The notes under the pieces were generated by a model that saw only the letters and a list, made by a program, of their open reading frames with translations, did not search any database and was not told where the DNA came from. A stretch of DNA of 64,000 bases from Triops longicaudatus (Eukaryota; Arthropoda; Branchiopoda; Notostraca; Triopsidae): assembly GCA_022885665.1 (NCBI GenBank), contig JAGQDJ010000260.1, positions 434,001 through 498,000 of the forward strand, read 5' to 3'. This document shows positions 39,201 through 49,458 of the stretch, in pieces; positions within the stretch are counted from its first letter, which is position 1, and each line of letters begins with the position of its first letter. Position numbers and translations under genes: made by a program.

Positions 39201-42200
39201 ACTCATTACCGAGGTCATCAAATGTCCATTTGGCTTCAGCTCATTCCGCAACTTCACCAGCCTGGACCTGGCGACGTGCCGATGACGCACCACCAACTTT
39301 CTACGTCAGATAAGCTCGACTTTGAAGGTAACTTGTCATCGTTTGAGTAAATGGTCAAAGATTCCCAGTTGTATTCATTTTCCGTTTTGCTTCAATGGTT
39401 TGTTGAAGGCGTGGTCCGTCCTCCGACAATTACTCGATCACCTCCGATGCCAACGAGTAGTTCCACGGCTCCAGACATGGCTTCATTTCCTGAACGCATC
39501 CTGGAATGTACAACCAACGTGACTGCTGACCAAGTTTCTTCGCCAACTCTCAGTATGATTGCAACTTTCGTGCTCCTAAATGAAGCGAAAAGAAAAATAG
39601 GATTTAAGACTCTCAACTTGATTATCTCGTCCAACAGGCCCAGTACTGAGTGCGAGCGGAGGCAGTAAAGAAGAGGACAGCCAAGTGGTCGTTATTCTAA
39701 GCCAAAGCGCTGCCTTAAGTGTAACTTTGGCCATCGGTGTTTTCCTTCTCCTCATCAATCTTGTCCTCTTCGGCGCCATTTACCGGCAACGCAGCCACGG
39801 GAGCCGAAGACTCGACAGAAAGGTAAGCAACAAGGATAGACTTATAAAGCAAAATCCCATGTACGGCTCGAAAACGTTATTTCATCGAGTATACTCCTTT
39901 AAAGAAAAGGCTAATTAGCGCGCTTGGCGGAGTTGGTACTTCAGCGTAGAGTCAAACGAGGCCTTTTGCGTCTCTTCATTTGCATGCATGGCGGACCTAA
40001 TTGGAAATTTCGATGCTGCGCTGGGTTTCCAAGGAATTGCAGTGAGAAACAGATTGGCCAAACCTTCGACTAGGACATTTTTTTCGTGAAAGTTCCGAGT
40101 TCCCAAGATTTTTACTGCTAAATTCAGATTACGCGAGGGACATTGATGGTCTTGCCTTATCGAGTTCCTACCAACACTGTGCTCGAATCCTCGCCTATTT
40201 TTGGGCTTGCCTGAAGCACGTTCGGCGAGAAAAATTTTTGAGAAGAAAGTTTTCAGAAATTTTTATTAATTTTGACCTTTTATTAATTTTTATTAATGTA
40301 TTAATTGCGAACTGTGCGTTCAAAATACATTTTCTTTTTAGCAGGCAGTAGATGAATTAGTGACAATCGAAAAGAACAGGCCAAGAAGGATTGCGACGGA
40401 ATTTACTCCTTGAGGTCAGCTAGCCGTTGAAGCTAGGTTCACACTGCCAATCCGTAGGGGTTGTCGCTTACGAAAATCAAACGCCACAGCGTTGGAACTC
40501 GATTGGTAATTAAACAAATGCCCATGTCTGAAGGCATGGGTAAAACCAAAAGGGAACGGCTTTGTCTAACACAACTCCACATTTAACAAATTAAGTACAC
40601 ATTGTTTGTCAATAGTTTAAAAATATTGTCACGCCAATTTTTGTTAATTGTTTTAGCGTAGTTTCCCTTTTTGTCTCGCGCACCCTTGGTTCTGGACTAG
40701 GGAAAGCCACTTCTCCAAAACCACAGAAACTACGTTGATTTCGTTTGTGTTAAAAAGAAGCCATGAAAAGGGCGACAGAGAAATTGGAGAGAAAAAGCTA
40801 CAGAGCGAGTGGAGATTGTATGCCAGTGGCGAATGCAGATTTCGTTGGCTACATCAACCTTAGTCTTTATGTTTCCTAGCAAGATCAGGGTCCCGTCAAA
40901 GACCACGTCATTGCAAGACCCAATCAACTGTTAGTTAGTGGCGTGGCAATATCCAAATGATTTGCACCTAAATCTCTCCGCTGCGCGTGCCGTTGTAAAG
41001 TAAAATGTAAGATAACTCGTTTCTTTCGTCAGATCGCCACTTTAAGCAAAGCCTAAGGTCAGCTCGAGTGGCTAGATCGGATTTTGAGGATTTGTGTGCC
41101 CTCGCAAGCGCTGAAAGTGTGAACCTAGCTTTTCTCGTCAATCAAATGGGCTTACACTTAACGGTCGTACCTTCTATGTGTCTTATCGCTCACAAAACTG
41201 GAAAAACGTAAGCCTTGTAGAAAGATTTTGTAGATCGTAGCCAAGGTTCTTGCAAAGAAGTGTCCATTTCTACTTAAGTTTTTCTGTCACATTTTCGTAT
41301 TAATAGAACTTTACGAAAAAAAGGTAAAAAAGGAGACGTCTCTCTTTTAATTATCCATCCAACTACTCACCTTGGGAGATTTATTTATTATTTATATATT
41401 AGTTCAATTATTCACCCTTTCTTTTTGACAATAAAGATATTACACACAACAAGAGGCTTAGAATGTGCGAAAAGTCATCCAACTCAAAATTTTCACGTTG
41501 ATTTCATAACTGAAATGGGTTGTTTTCATTATGTAATAAATCACTATCAACCAAATGGAAAAAAATATTTATAATATAGCAATCTCATCGTGTTAGTCAG
41601 TGCGACTCGTAGTTGTCGTTTTTAAATCTTCGTACCATACAAGGCGTGATAAATTTGTCCTCTCTTTACCCAGTGGGCATTATAATGCAAATGCGACAAA
41701 CTTGTCACTCTTTACATGTAAATATGCCAACAAGAACCGGGGGAACTTTATCGCAGACAGACCTCGTGAATGTTTGCAGTCAAAATTTCTATTACTCGCT
41801 GAGTCGTTCGTTTTTCTCCAGGAACCTCAAAGAAGAAAAGGGGAGAAAAATCTTGGCCAACCCTAGTTTGAGCGACATTTCTCTTTCTACCATTTGTATC
41901 TGAATCCTACTTCTCAATCTCGTTCCTGATCTGATTAGTTCTGACCCTCGGTTCTGGGAAAAGTAACAAAAGGCCCGAAACCTTTGCAAGTTGTGTGCTT
42001 GAAAGAGTCCGGATTACATGTTATAAATGAATACAACTGATGCCAAACTCCTGATTTTGCCCTTTTTTTTACTTTTTTTTCGTTCCGTTTGTAGGAACCC
42101 GAGCAAGAGGAGGGCTTATTCGATTCTACGAGTGATGTGAGGGAAATATGTGTTCACCCTCCTCGAATGCTCGCTGTAAATGGTCAAGTGCCCAGAGATA

Positions 42201-43555
42201 AATACGAGCCAGCGTCGAACATTGATTTCTCCCATCCTGAAGCCACGCTGTCGAGTCCATCATTCTACATGACTCACCCGCCTCATCCAGCTCATCCAGC
42301 TCATCAATTTCATCCTGAAATCATATCCGTGCCTATTCCCGTACCGCCGCCGCCACCGCGAAGTTCAACACCATATCACGAAGTAATGCATCTCGGAGCT
42401 TTCGCCTCTCTTTGTCTCGTTCACAAACTTTCCCAAGCTTTGTCGACATTGCAGTCCTAAATCCCTCAAGATCCAAAGTAATCTTGCAAACACGCAAAAC
42501 AAGTTTACAGCACATAAAACCTTTCAAAGAGTTGCATAGCAAAAAGGAACGTACCAACGTGTAAGATTAGAAAACTTATTGCAGTCCGATAACATCTCTT
42601 CGAAGAAAACATGAGCTGATAGGCGTAAATATTCGATAGAGCCCTACGTAGGCTGTGACTGTAACGCAATATTCCGAATTTAAATTAAAGTCGCAAAAGA
42701 AGCGCCTCGGTTTTTTCATTTCGTAACTTTGAAGTATTAAAGAGACCCTTCGCGTTCGCCTACTCTTTCTCGTTAGCGGAACTGAACGCAGATTTCAGGT
42801 GCGGGTGGGTGGTTCTTCTATTTATGACAATGAAAAAGGCAAAGTTTTTAGAATCGATTTCGGAATCCCATGTGTAGTTATGTATGTATAGCTCAGGAAT
42901 AACTGTGACACCTGTTAACTAGATAATGTAGGAGTTTAAATTTTTTCCGGATATTAAAAATTATCCTTTATCCTGCATCTATGTTACGGCGATAATAACC
43001 TTGCGAATTGATCGACTTTAACTAAAATAACGATTATTGCGGGGCAAAATAAATGTTAAACGGGAACAATACATAAAGGATTCAAAATAATTTCGGGGCA
43101 TTTGAGGGCGCACGCGAAGAGTACAACAAAAGTTGACCTGTTTTTTTGTGGATGCACGTGAAACTGAATTCCAGCTACGATTGAAACGGACAGGGTTTTC
43201 ATTCTCCATAAATCGAAGTGTCACGTCAACAACTAGTCAAACCACTCCCCCGAAAAAAAATGCATAGGTTTGCGAAAGGGTACAGCGCTCTTGTATAGAA
43301 CTTTTCGGGAAAGCTTTGTATGTGTACAGGTGTCATTTTTACTTGCATCGTGGAGATCGAAACCGATTTACCCATTGTAATTCATGGATTTTTCCTTTTT
43401 ACCAGGGCAGACTTCCGTTGGATGATAATGGAGGAACGGCGTCAGGCGGAACGCTGTCAAGGGGGCGTAATACCCTCACGCGTAGCAACAGTCTGAAAAC
43501 TCCAGCCACGCCCTCCTTGAGAAAGAAAGTTCAAATCCAAGAAATCACCGTTTGA
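27271..43555 (+). CDS. NLGN: Neuroligin, synaptic adhesion protein, 13 exons
   Basis: Postsynaptic cholinesterase-like adhesion protein, partner of neurexin. Exons: 27271-27421, 28623-28815, 29628-29746, 31578-31721, 31849-32076, 34283-34953, 36340-36509, 38133-38242, 39181-39327, 39409-39552, 39638-39822, 42095-42382, 43406-43555 (899 residues). The ATG with good context (cgcaATGG) opens a signal peptide (~1-20). The alpha/beta-hydrolase domain covers ~28-620, with FLGVPYAAPPVG, SEDCLYLNLYSP, LNYRLGVLG and FKRAVLMSGSALSPWA. The nucleophile elbow reads GQGTG (~260-264) with no serine, so it is catalytically dead like other neuroligins. A membrane helix (~716-740) precedes a ~159-residue cytoplasmic tail with a His/Pro-rich stretch. 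The last four residues are EITV, a class I PDZ ligand. The family's HGDE/PYVFG region is not recognisable: exon 7 reads SGDDLNALGLD. Exon 7's acceptor (tatgatag) is the weakest joint. Confidence 0.93.
28346..28388. repeat. Perfect 17-bp hairpin in neuroligin intron 1
   Basis: Arms 28346-28362 and 28372-28388 (taatttttctcaataaa and its complement) flank a 9-base spacer. It lies in AT-rich sequence, so chance is possible, but the 17 pairs are perfect. Confidence 0.75.
30560..30834 (+). repeat. R1 dispersed repeat, copy 3 (neuroligin intron 3)
   Basis: Full-length family member from tgttacgttctactc to aacgccacaatata. It has the inverted-repeat core around ccaacaatgaatctt with one mismatch, and shares most bases with copies 2 and 4. 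It has no Pol III A/B boxes, so it is not an evident SINE. Confidence 0.85.
32161..32263. repeat. AT-rich degenerate tandem repeat (neuroligin intron 5)
   Basis: Variants of aataattaaaattcgat repeat with a period of about 18-20 bases over about 100 bp. Low complexity, non-coding. Confidence 0.7.
33960..34265 (+). repeat. R1 dispersed repeat, copy 4, adjacent to neuroligin exon 6
   Basis: Full-length copy with an extra ~25 bases near its left end. It carries a perfect 13-bp inverted repeat at 34188-34217 (ccaacaatgaatc, then its complement). It ends about 17 bases before exon 6 starts at 34283, so the branch point of that intron probably lies in repeat-derived sequence. Confidence 0.88.
35150..35465. 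mobile_element. Fold-back element in neuroligin intron 6
   Basis: The left arm, about 35164-35273, is an imperfect reverse complement of the right arm, about 35352-35459. Shared blocks include acgccacct, gcgggtcaa, gcgttgaa and acgctcac. The central ~78 bases contain a third, shorter copy of the arm start (acagtaattctcaac, cccaaacaaactcccg). No open frame, so it is a non-autonomous hairpin element. Confidence 0.7.
38704..38726. repeat. (TTTA)n microsatellite
   Basis: A short tattta/ttat run in neuroligin intron 8. Ordinary simple repeat. Confidence 0.8.
40430..41131. mobile_element. Possible 0.7-kb terminal-inverted-repeat element (neuroligin intron 11)
   Basis: aagctaggttcacact at 40430-40445 is exactly inverted at 41116-41131. 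The enclosed ~670 bp has no transposase frame. Further pairing just inside the ends is weak and no clear target-site duplication is visible, so the boundaries are tentative. Confidence 0.4.
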
Positions 43556-43624
43556 AAAAAGATTTGGCGAAAAAACAAAATATTATATCACTACGACCAT
43601 GGATCCTTTGTCTTTGAACCCCAA

Positions 43625-43630
43625 AATAAA
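43625..43630 (+). terminator. Neuroligin polyadenylation signal
   Basis: AATAAA lies 70 bases after the neuroligin stop codon. It is the first canonical signal downstream. Confidence 0.65.
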
Positions 43631-43656
43631 AAATTGATACCTAAGTGAAGTGACGT

Positions 43657-43662
43657 TTTATT
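43657..43662 (-). terminator. Candidate ANKRD39 polyadenylation signal
   Basis: AATAAA on the minus strand about 300 bases beyond the ANKRD39 stop, 27 bases from the oppositely oriented neuroligin signal. No nearer canonical signal was seen. Confidence 0.45.
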
Positions 43663-43958
43663 ACAAAAACAATACTAATACCCAGAGAAAGTATTACAAA
43701 TCACAAAACATTTTTCACTCCTAAAAAGAAAATCACAAATTTTCAATTTTTGCATTTCACAATTGGAATCAAGCTACATTTTGTTCTTTATAATGATTGT
43801 CACAATTGCCGATATTTGATCTCCCACATTCTCAATACCAACCAGTCGACATGACGCACAAGCAATAATTATCCAAAAAGCTACCACCAAGCTGCAATAA
43901 TTTAACTGTTTTAAATATTGTCTTCCACGAGTTAAATGTTTTTTTTAGAAAGAGAGGC

Positions 43959-44554
43959 TTAAGCAGACGGAAATTGTTCTGGACGATGCCCTTTAATATT
44001 GGCCATTTCTTTAAGTACCGGATAACGCTGAATCAAAAAGTTAATAACTTGTTTACGAGTTCCTTTTTCATAAGCTTTGTGCAAAACGGTGTTTCCTTCA
44101 GAATCTGAGCTTAGCGGATCTGCTCCCGCGTCCAGTAAGAGCTGCACGATTTCTAAATGCTGCTGGTAAGCGGCACGATGCAAGGGTGTAGCTCCACCGG
44201 CCGTACGGGCATTAGGATTTGCACCATGCTCTAACAGATACCGACAGACATGAATGTGACCTGCCCGAGCCGCGTAATGCAAGGCAGTATAACCCGAACT
44301 GTCGGTAGCGTTGACGGAACTTTGTCGATCTTGTACCAAATGGATGATTCTTTTGAGATCACCTTCGAGAGCTGGTTGACAAAAGAGACACACGTTAGCG
44401 GACGATCTTATGCTTCAAATGCTCTACCTGGTGTCCAGAGACCGCGCTCAAAGGCCAATTCATCCAAGGTTTGACGCGTAGATGGACAGGGAGTAGCCGA
44501 GAGACAATGACTATGGTCAGACGATAAGCAGTGTGCCGTGTTTTTCAATTCCAT
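43959..44554 (-). CDS. ANKRD39: Ankyrin repeat domain-containing protein 39, 2 exons
   Basis: Small ankyrin-repeat protein of unknown biochemical role. Exons are 44554-44428 and 44371-43959, joined in phase 1 over a 56-nt intron, giving 179 residues (human ANKRD39 has 183). The N-terminus has the family-specific Cys/His segment (HSHCLSATPC) and then TLDELAFERGLWTPALEGDL, close to the vertebrate motif. Three to four ankyrin repeats follow (about residues 45-150), with GYTALHYAARAGH, GATPLHRAAYQQH and GNTVLHKAYEKG. Orthology to ANKRD39 rather than another ankyrin protein rests on the N-terminal segment and the matching length. The gene lies 166 bp downstream of GCHFR on the same strand. Confidence 0.9.
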
Positions 44555-44716
44555 TTGTAAGACGAAGAGTTAGGGTGAAATTGAGGACAAGGGGAAGTAT
44601 TTTGGACGGAATTGCTTTTTTTTTTTCTTTTCTTAAAGACTGGCGTCAGTTGGGTGGTTGCTATCGGAACTACAAATGACACGAAAGGCTTTAACATAAG
44701 TGTACATAAGCTGGGA

Positions 44717-44722
44717 TTTATT
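44717..44722 (-). terminator. GCHFR polyadenylation signal overlapping the stop codon
   Basis: The minus strand reads GAG-TAA-TAAATC, so AATAAA shares bases with the TAA stop at 44723-44721. If used, the 3' UTR is only about 10-30 nt. It also leaves room for the ANKRD39 promoter in the 166-bp gap. Confidence 0.6.
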
Positions 44723-45096
44723 ACTCGTCGTCCGAAGGTTCTGGCTCAGGAAACTCTCGTCTCATGGTCCATACGGAGACTGGTACAAGCTCTTGGGAAA
44801 TGTTTATGGTGGGTTTGTCGGTAGAATAGGAGGATATTACCCGGTAGCCCAAGACTTCCAAGGCGTTTAACAAAACGATTGGATGGTGCTTGAAAACAAC
44901 TGTGTGAGGATCGGCTTGGCCTTCTAGGATAAATCGGTCTAACTCTTGCAACTCGATGCCTGGTTTCAAGGAAAGTTTTCATAGTAAATGTTTCCATTTT
45001 TGAGGCTAGGATACCTTTCAGACCAGATATTCCGACTTTCCAGGGTGTTCCGCTTTTGTACGGTGTTAAGTTTCCGGAAACTATCACATACGGCAT
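44721..45096 (-). CDS. GCHFR: GTP cyclohydrolase I feedback regulatory protein (GFRP), 2 exons
   Basis: GFRP binds GTP cyclohydrolase I and mediates feedback inhibition by tetrahydrobiopterin and stimulation by phenylalanine. Exons are 45096-45015 and 44959-44721, phase 1, separated by a 55-nt intron; 106 residues. It starts MPYVIVSGNL like the vertebrate protein (MPYLLIS...). Its core VVFKHHPIVLLNALEVLGYRV matches the family's PRIVLDKLERRGFRV segment, and it ends near SVWTMRRE (family LVWCLHKE). About ten extra acidic residues (EFPEPEPSDDE) follow the usual C-terminus, and the middle is also a little longer than the ~84-residue vertebrate form. The paired enzyme GCH1 is not in the window. 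Confidence 0.88.
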
Positions 45097-45996
45097 TTGT
45101 TTAACGTTTAAAGAGACGCGCTAAAGTTGAAAAGGTGTCTTCTGTAAGAGTTTCAGACGACGACACATATAATGTCTGTTACAATAAATGTCTGCACTTG
45201 AGACTAATGAAACACGAAAACGTGCACTCAAGAGTGTCTGAAAGTCAAACTCAGCCTCAGGAAGTCCGTTTTGTTTTATTTACCAACAAACAACGGATGA
45301 CGACTCTGTTACGCCCTTAAATGCATCCAAGGTGTTAGTTAAAAACTGAACAGATTTTAGACACTGTTCACCCGCGGTTCGCTAGGTTCGCTATCATAGC
45401 TCATTGTCAGCTACAGCCATCTGTCGTGTTGCATTCACTACACTCTGTGCTTCGCCTTCAGCTTTAGCCCAGCCTGAATCTCCCGCTAACTACCCAGCTT
45501 CCCTGATTGGCTTTCTCAATGGTTACCAAGACCAACGGTGGACTCAGATGAAGGGTCCGTTTGCTAGGGGGCGGGGCGCTCAGGTTTACCTATTGTGCCG
45601 ATACTTCGTAATTCAGTGAGCGCAATTCTAAAGTACTTATGTGCAGCTAAAGCGCTACTGACCAATTATTGGATCTTTGACGGACAATTTTCGAAACAAA
45701 GGTAAAGATTCTTTGATGGTAATGTTTTGTTCAGTTTGCTAGTTTGGCATGCACAGTTTTCGGGGAGGGAGGATGTGGTCTGTACAATGCTAAATACAGT
45801 AAGCTAACTTTTTGTGTTCAACTGGAATCTGCGTAAAAATAGACTTGAAGCTACGATTGAATTGAATAACAAGCAATTGCAGACAAATTATGTATTGTTA
45901 AGTACGCGATTATGAAAAACAAAGTTGGTGAACTAAAGAAAAAACATGGTTCCGTCAGGTGTCATCACTGAAACGAATTTTTGTCACAGCGTTTGT
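45097..45996. other. Intergenic, GCHFR upstream region
   Basis: No exon seen. Around 45500-45580 there is a CCAAT motif (minus strand, GCCAATCAGG) and a GC-rich box (gggggcggggcg), which could be promoter elements of GCHFR. The 71-residue plus frame here has no recognisable domain. Confidence 0.35.
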
Positions 45997-47023
45997 TTAA
46001 AGGACTGCAAACATTTTGTCAGCAGCTTCGACATCTAAACCGTAGATGACAGAGAACAACTGGATGCCAAAGGGTTGATCGGGATCTTCGCTGTCGAAAT
46101 TGTCGAAAGCACCACGAGGAGCACCAGCAGCAATGCGTTCGTTAAGATCATTCTTAGCGCAGGCCATGATTTTTTTGGTCTACAAAAGAAAATGTTAAAT
46201 TACTTCGAAATTTAGTGATGTCAGTTTTAATATACGTTGAAACAGCGGAAAAAGCCCATAGGCTTCATCAAATGCTTGAAAAGAGGAACCTTGGCTTTGG
46301 CAGTAGGGGCACAACTCTGTGAATACAGTATATAGTATTTTTTTGTCATGACAAGTTTGCACTGCTTGGCTTACAGAGAACTCCAAGCAGCTATCCATTC
46401 CAGCCAACAAATCTTTCTTCAAATTGTCGGAAATCTCCCCAGCTTGGATTTTATTTCTCAAAATGTCAGCATTAAGTTCATAAGATTCCGTGAGCTAGAA
46501 ATTAGTAAATTTTTGTTAAATGCAATTCTTAAGCAAGGTGAAAATGATCCTGCTCTTTTACTATCCTTACCAAGTCCAATTCGCGCAAAACGCATGTAAC
46601 ATTGCCGACCTTCGCTCTGGCACGGTCGCGGATTTGGCCAATTTTACCCAAGCTAAAGGGCATGTCCTTTTGTGTAAACCAGTGGAGTCGATTAAATGTA
46701 TGTTTTGCACATTTTTAAGTGTATTAAATCTTACGAAGACGCTAGAATCGGCTTCGGGGACTTCAGGTAAAGCGGGTTCCGACAGTTGACATTTAACAGA
46801 CGCTGCTAACATTTTGCCCCACACGTCAGCTACGGCAGCTTTTCCAAAGCAACTCTCGGTTAACTAAGGTGCTCGGTTTTAGTAAACGTTGGTATGCATA
46901 ACACTGTAAAAAACATTAACTTACCTTCATGATGGCGTACTTTTCGAGGGGAGTTTTCTCGCCATGACTGTAAGCAGAGCCCAACAAGCAGCCCACAACA
47001 ATGAAACTGGCCAACTTCAACAT
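45997..47023 (-). CDS. Secreted cysteine-rich protein, paralog A, 6 coding exons
   Basis: Family not recognised. Exons: 47023-46925, 46863-46735, 46666-46571, 46494-46375, 46316-46236, 46179-45997; all introns are phase 0; 235 residues. A signal peptide (MLKLASFIVVGCLLGSAYS) is followed by a largely helical chain with seven Cys, in contexts ESCFG, VKCQL, NVTCVL, DSCLEF, SCAPT, FRCF and MACAK. One N-glycosylation sequon (NVT) abuts a Cys. The C-terminus is FSVIYGLDVEAAD. The neighbour at 47813-49350 has the same exon order, all seven Cys and the sequon, so the two are tandem duplicates. Cys spacing and helical character recall arthropod 27-kDa haemolymph glycoproteins, but I could not verify this. 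A non-coding first exon ends at 47111 (donor GTAAGT). Confidence 0.85.
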
Positions 47024-47185
47024 CTGTAAATAAAATGTTTAAAAATGTTACATAACTTCAGTTAAGTAAAGTTTCTCGTTGTGTTATAACTAACTATTAG
47101 TTCTACTTACGTTGTCCCTTATTGCGTCTGTATCTCCGGATTCAACTTCGGAGGAACTGTGCGAGTTGAGCCCGCAACTCGGACA

Positions 47186-47195
47186 CCTTATATAC
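47186..47195 (-). promoter_or_regulatory. TATA box of secreted paralog A
   Basis: GTATATAAGG on the minus strand. About 27 bases downstream lies CTCAACT, a plausible initiator near 47165-47170. A short 5' UTR exon then runs to the GTAAGT donor at 47110-47105. A strong TATA box suits a highly expressed, tissue-specific secreted product (inference). Confidence 0.75.
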
Positions 47196-47812
47196 TCATA
47201 TGTGGATGGTAGATTTGTCGAGTCATCCTATCTCTTTAACTACATCGAGGGAGTTCCTGCTACTATTATGAAGTTTATGGGCCATTAGAAAGCGAATGGA
47301 AGCGCTGCAATCTACATTACCCCCGAGCGGATGCTTATTTTACATTCGTTTCGATTTTGTTCCAGTACCATACAAGGCGACGTAACAATCAGCAATCACG
47401 CCAGTTCATGCATCACATTTGCACTTTTTTCTTTTGCGTTCTGGCCTATTCTTTGTGGATACGAACGCTATTCGTAACCTTGTCAAGCTTCAGTAATATT
47501 TTATTTAATGAACAAAAGGCGACTTTTGAGAAACAAAAACGAATTGTATGGACGCAGTAATAAATACAAGCATGAAGGTTAGCACAAAGTCAGCGGTTGA
47601 AGACACTAAACAACCGAAATAAGAGCAACCAACCAGGCATCTATGAAGGAAAGCCTCCTTTTAGCCTTAACCTTGACAGCAAACAAGCGACGTTTCAGTC
47701 TGTGTGAAATTTGGTCGTTTTTATCTTTTTCTTTTTGGGGGTACCCTGATTATTTTCCCATGGAAATTTCTTATTTGCGATGAGTTTTTCTTTAATTTAT
47801 AAAAAAAAAAAC
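47196..47812. other. Spacer between the two secreted paralogs
   Basis: No exon seen on either strand. ATTAAA on the minus strand at 47796-47791, about 17 bases after the paralog B stop, is the likely polyadenylation signal of that gene. Upstream control of paralog A should also lie here. Confidence 0.5.
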
Positions 47813-49350
47813 TTAGAACATGTCATTGGTGGAACTCAAATCGAATCCATAAACCAAGTTGAAAATGTCATTGCTCAACACTTCAGGTGACGTGGAAGCT
47901 TGGTTTTCCAAAGTGGCTAGTCCATCTCGAGCCATTAAGCTTGCGTCGTCCACGCCAGCTCCTAACTTTTCGCGCAAATCTTTCTTCATACACGCCATAA
48001 GTTTTTTGCCCTATTTTTGGAAGAGAACATGGGATGGATAAGGCAGGAAAAAAGACAATAACACATGACAAGGAAAATTCTGTCTTTACCTAAGTAAACA
48101 TACTTTGTTCCCTTATATTTTCTTTACTTTTTTTAAATTACCTTGAAACACTTGAAGAGCATCATGGGTTGAGCTAAATCCTTGACTAGAGGTGAGCTTT
48201 CAAACTTCTTGGTAGGGATGCAGCTCTGCGGGGGAAGTAAAAGTGTTATTAACACTTTTTGCGAAAGTGCTGGTTGGGGTACTAACCGAAAAGTCCTTGC
48301 AGGTATCCAGACCCTCGTGAAGATCGTCTCTCAGTTCTTGGGAAACTGGAAGATTCTGGATACGCGCGTGCATAGCTTCGTAGTTAGGTTGAAGATCGTC
48401 TTTAAGCTGTTAACATTCATATTAATTTTACTGACGAGTTTGGCGGAGTAAGCTGAGACTTACGAATTGAAGCTCCTTCATCATACAAGTCATGTTGCCT
48501 ATTTTGGCCTCTAAGCGTTGTTTCAACATGAGGAACTTTTCGGAAGGCTTGTCAGATGCGTCACGGGCCTACATTACCAGCATTATAGCAATTATTACGG
48601 TAGTAAGAAAGCGGTAAGCATACTTGTCGGTGGGGATTGCTGTGATAGAATGCGTTTAATAAAGGCTGTTGTTGACCAAACGCAGCCTGAGCAAAAGGTA
48701 CGAAGTTACCGAAAGCTTGTGGGTTATACGATTGTTGGGGGTACATGGGGTGAACCCTGTTTCCATCGAGATGTCCCTGATTTTCCAAAAAAAAGATATG
48801 TTAGTTAGTACATGGCAGCTTTATGCGTTTAAAATAATTTTCGCAGAAAAACTACGACACTGTTGATATTGATTTAACAGGTATGTTTTAAACCGAAAAT
48901 ATGTTCCAAATAAAAAAAAATACTCTTATGTGGACTTGCCTGTTGTTGAGCTGCGGCTAAGATGACAGATAGAGGAATCTGAATATTTTGTTGACCGTAG
49001 GGTTGTTGGTTAATGAATTGTTGCGGAACAGGTTGTCGGATTGCGGGATTTGCGGGCATCTGGTCGACGCTTGGTAGTTGAATCGGAGGAGCTTCTAAAC
49101 CTTGACACTTTGCACACGCGACTCTCACTTCGCTCCACCAAACGCTGACAGCGTCTTTTCCGTAGCAGCTCTCAAAGATCTGTGGATGGATATACAAACG
49201 AATTTCAGCAATACAGTTCTATTTCTTAAGAAATGGATAGCTTACCTTATTCATGGCATATTTCTTGAATAGTTGATCAGAGCCGCCATCCTCACCAAAG
49301 AAGGCGACGGTCGACGTCACAAGAAAAGCGCCTAAGAACACCTTCAACAT
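47813..49350 (-). CDS. Secreted cysteine-rich protein, paralog B, 7 coding exons
   Basis: Tandem paralog of the gene at 45997-47023. Exons: 49350-49246, 49179-48940, 48776-48624, 48568-48464, 48406-48287, 48225-48142, 48010-47813; all phase 0; 334 residues. Signal peptide MLKVFLGAFLVTSTVA. Eight Cys, seven matching paralog A (ESCYG, AKCQ, NMTCMM, DTCKDF, SCIPT, FKCF, MACMK), and the same sequon before Cys. It differs by a longer second exon and an extra exon (48776-48624). Together these add a ~100-residue Gln/Pro/Asn-rich segment, e.g. PVPQQFINQQPYGQQN and YPQQSYNPQAFGNF. The second coding intron uses a GC donor (CAG/GCAAGT), the only site that keeps phase. The 5' UTR is split by an intron just before the ATG, as in paralog A. 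Function unknown. Confidence 0.85.
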
Positions 49351-49450
49351 CTGTGAAAATAAAGTGAGTTATAACCTGTTAAGTTTTTCTTATTGAACTG
49401 TTCGCACTCACTTTAGATTGGCTACTGCAATTCGAAACTCCGAAACAAGG

Positions 49451-49458
49451 CTTTTATA
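49451..49458 (-). promoter_or_regulatory. TATA box of secreted paralog B
   Basis: TATAAAAG on the minus strand. About 30 bases downstream is TTGCAGTAG, an arthropod-like initiator. The 5' UTR exon is very short and ends at the GTGAGT donor (49411-49406). The arrangement mirrors paralog A. Confidence 0.7.
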
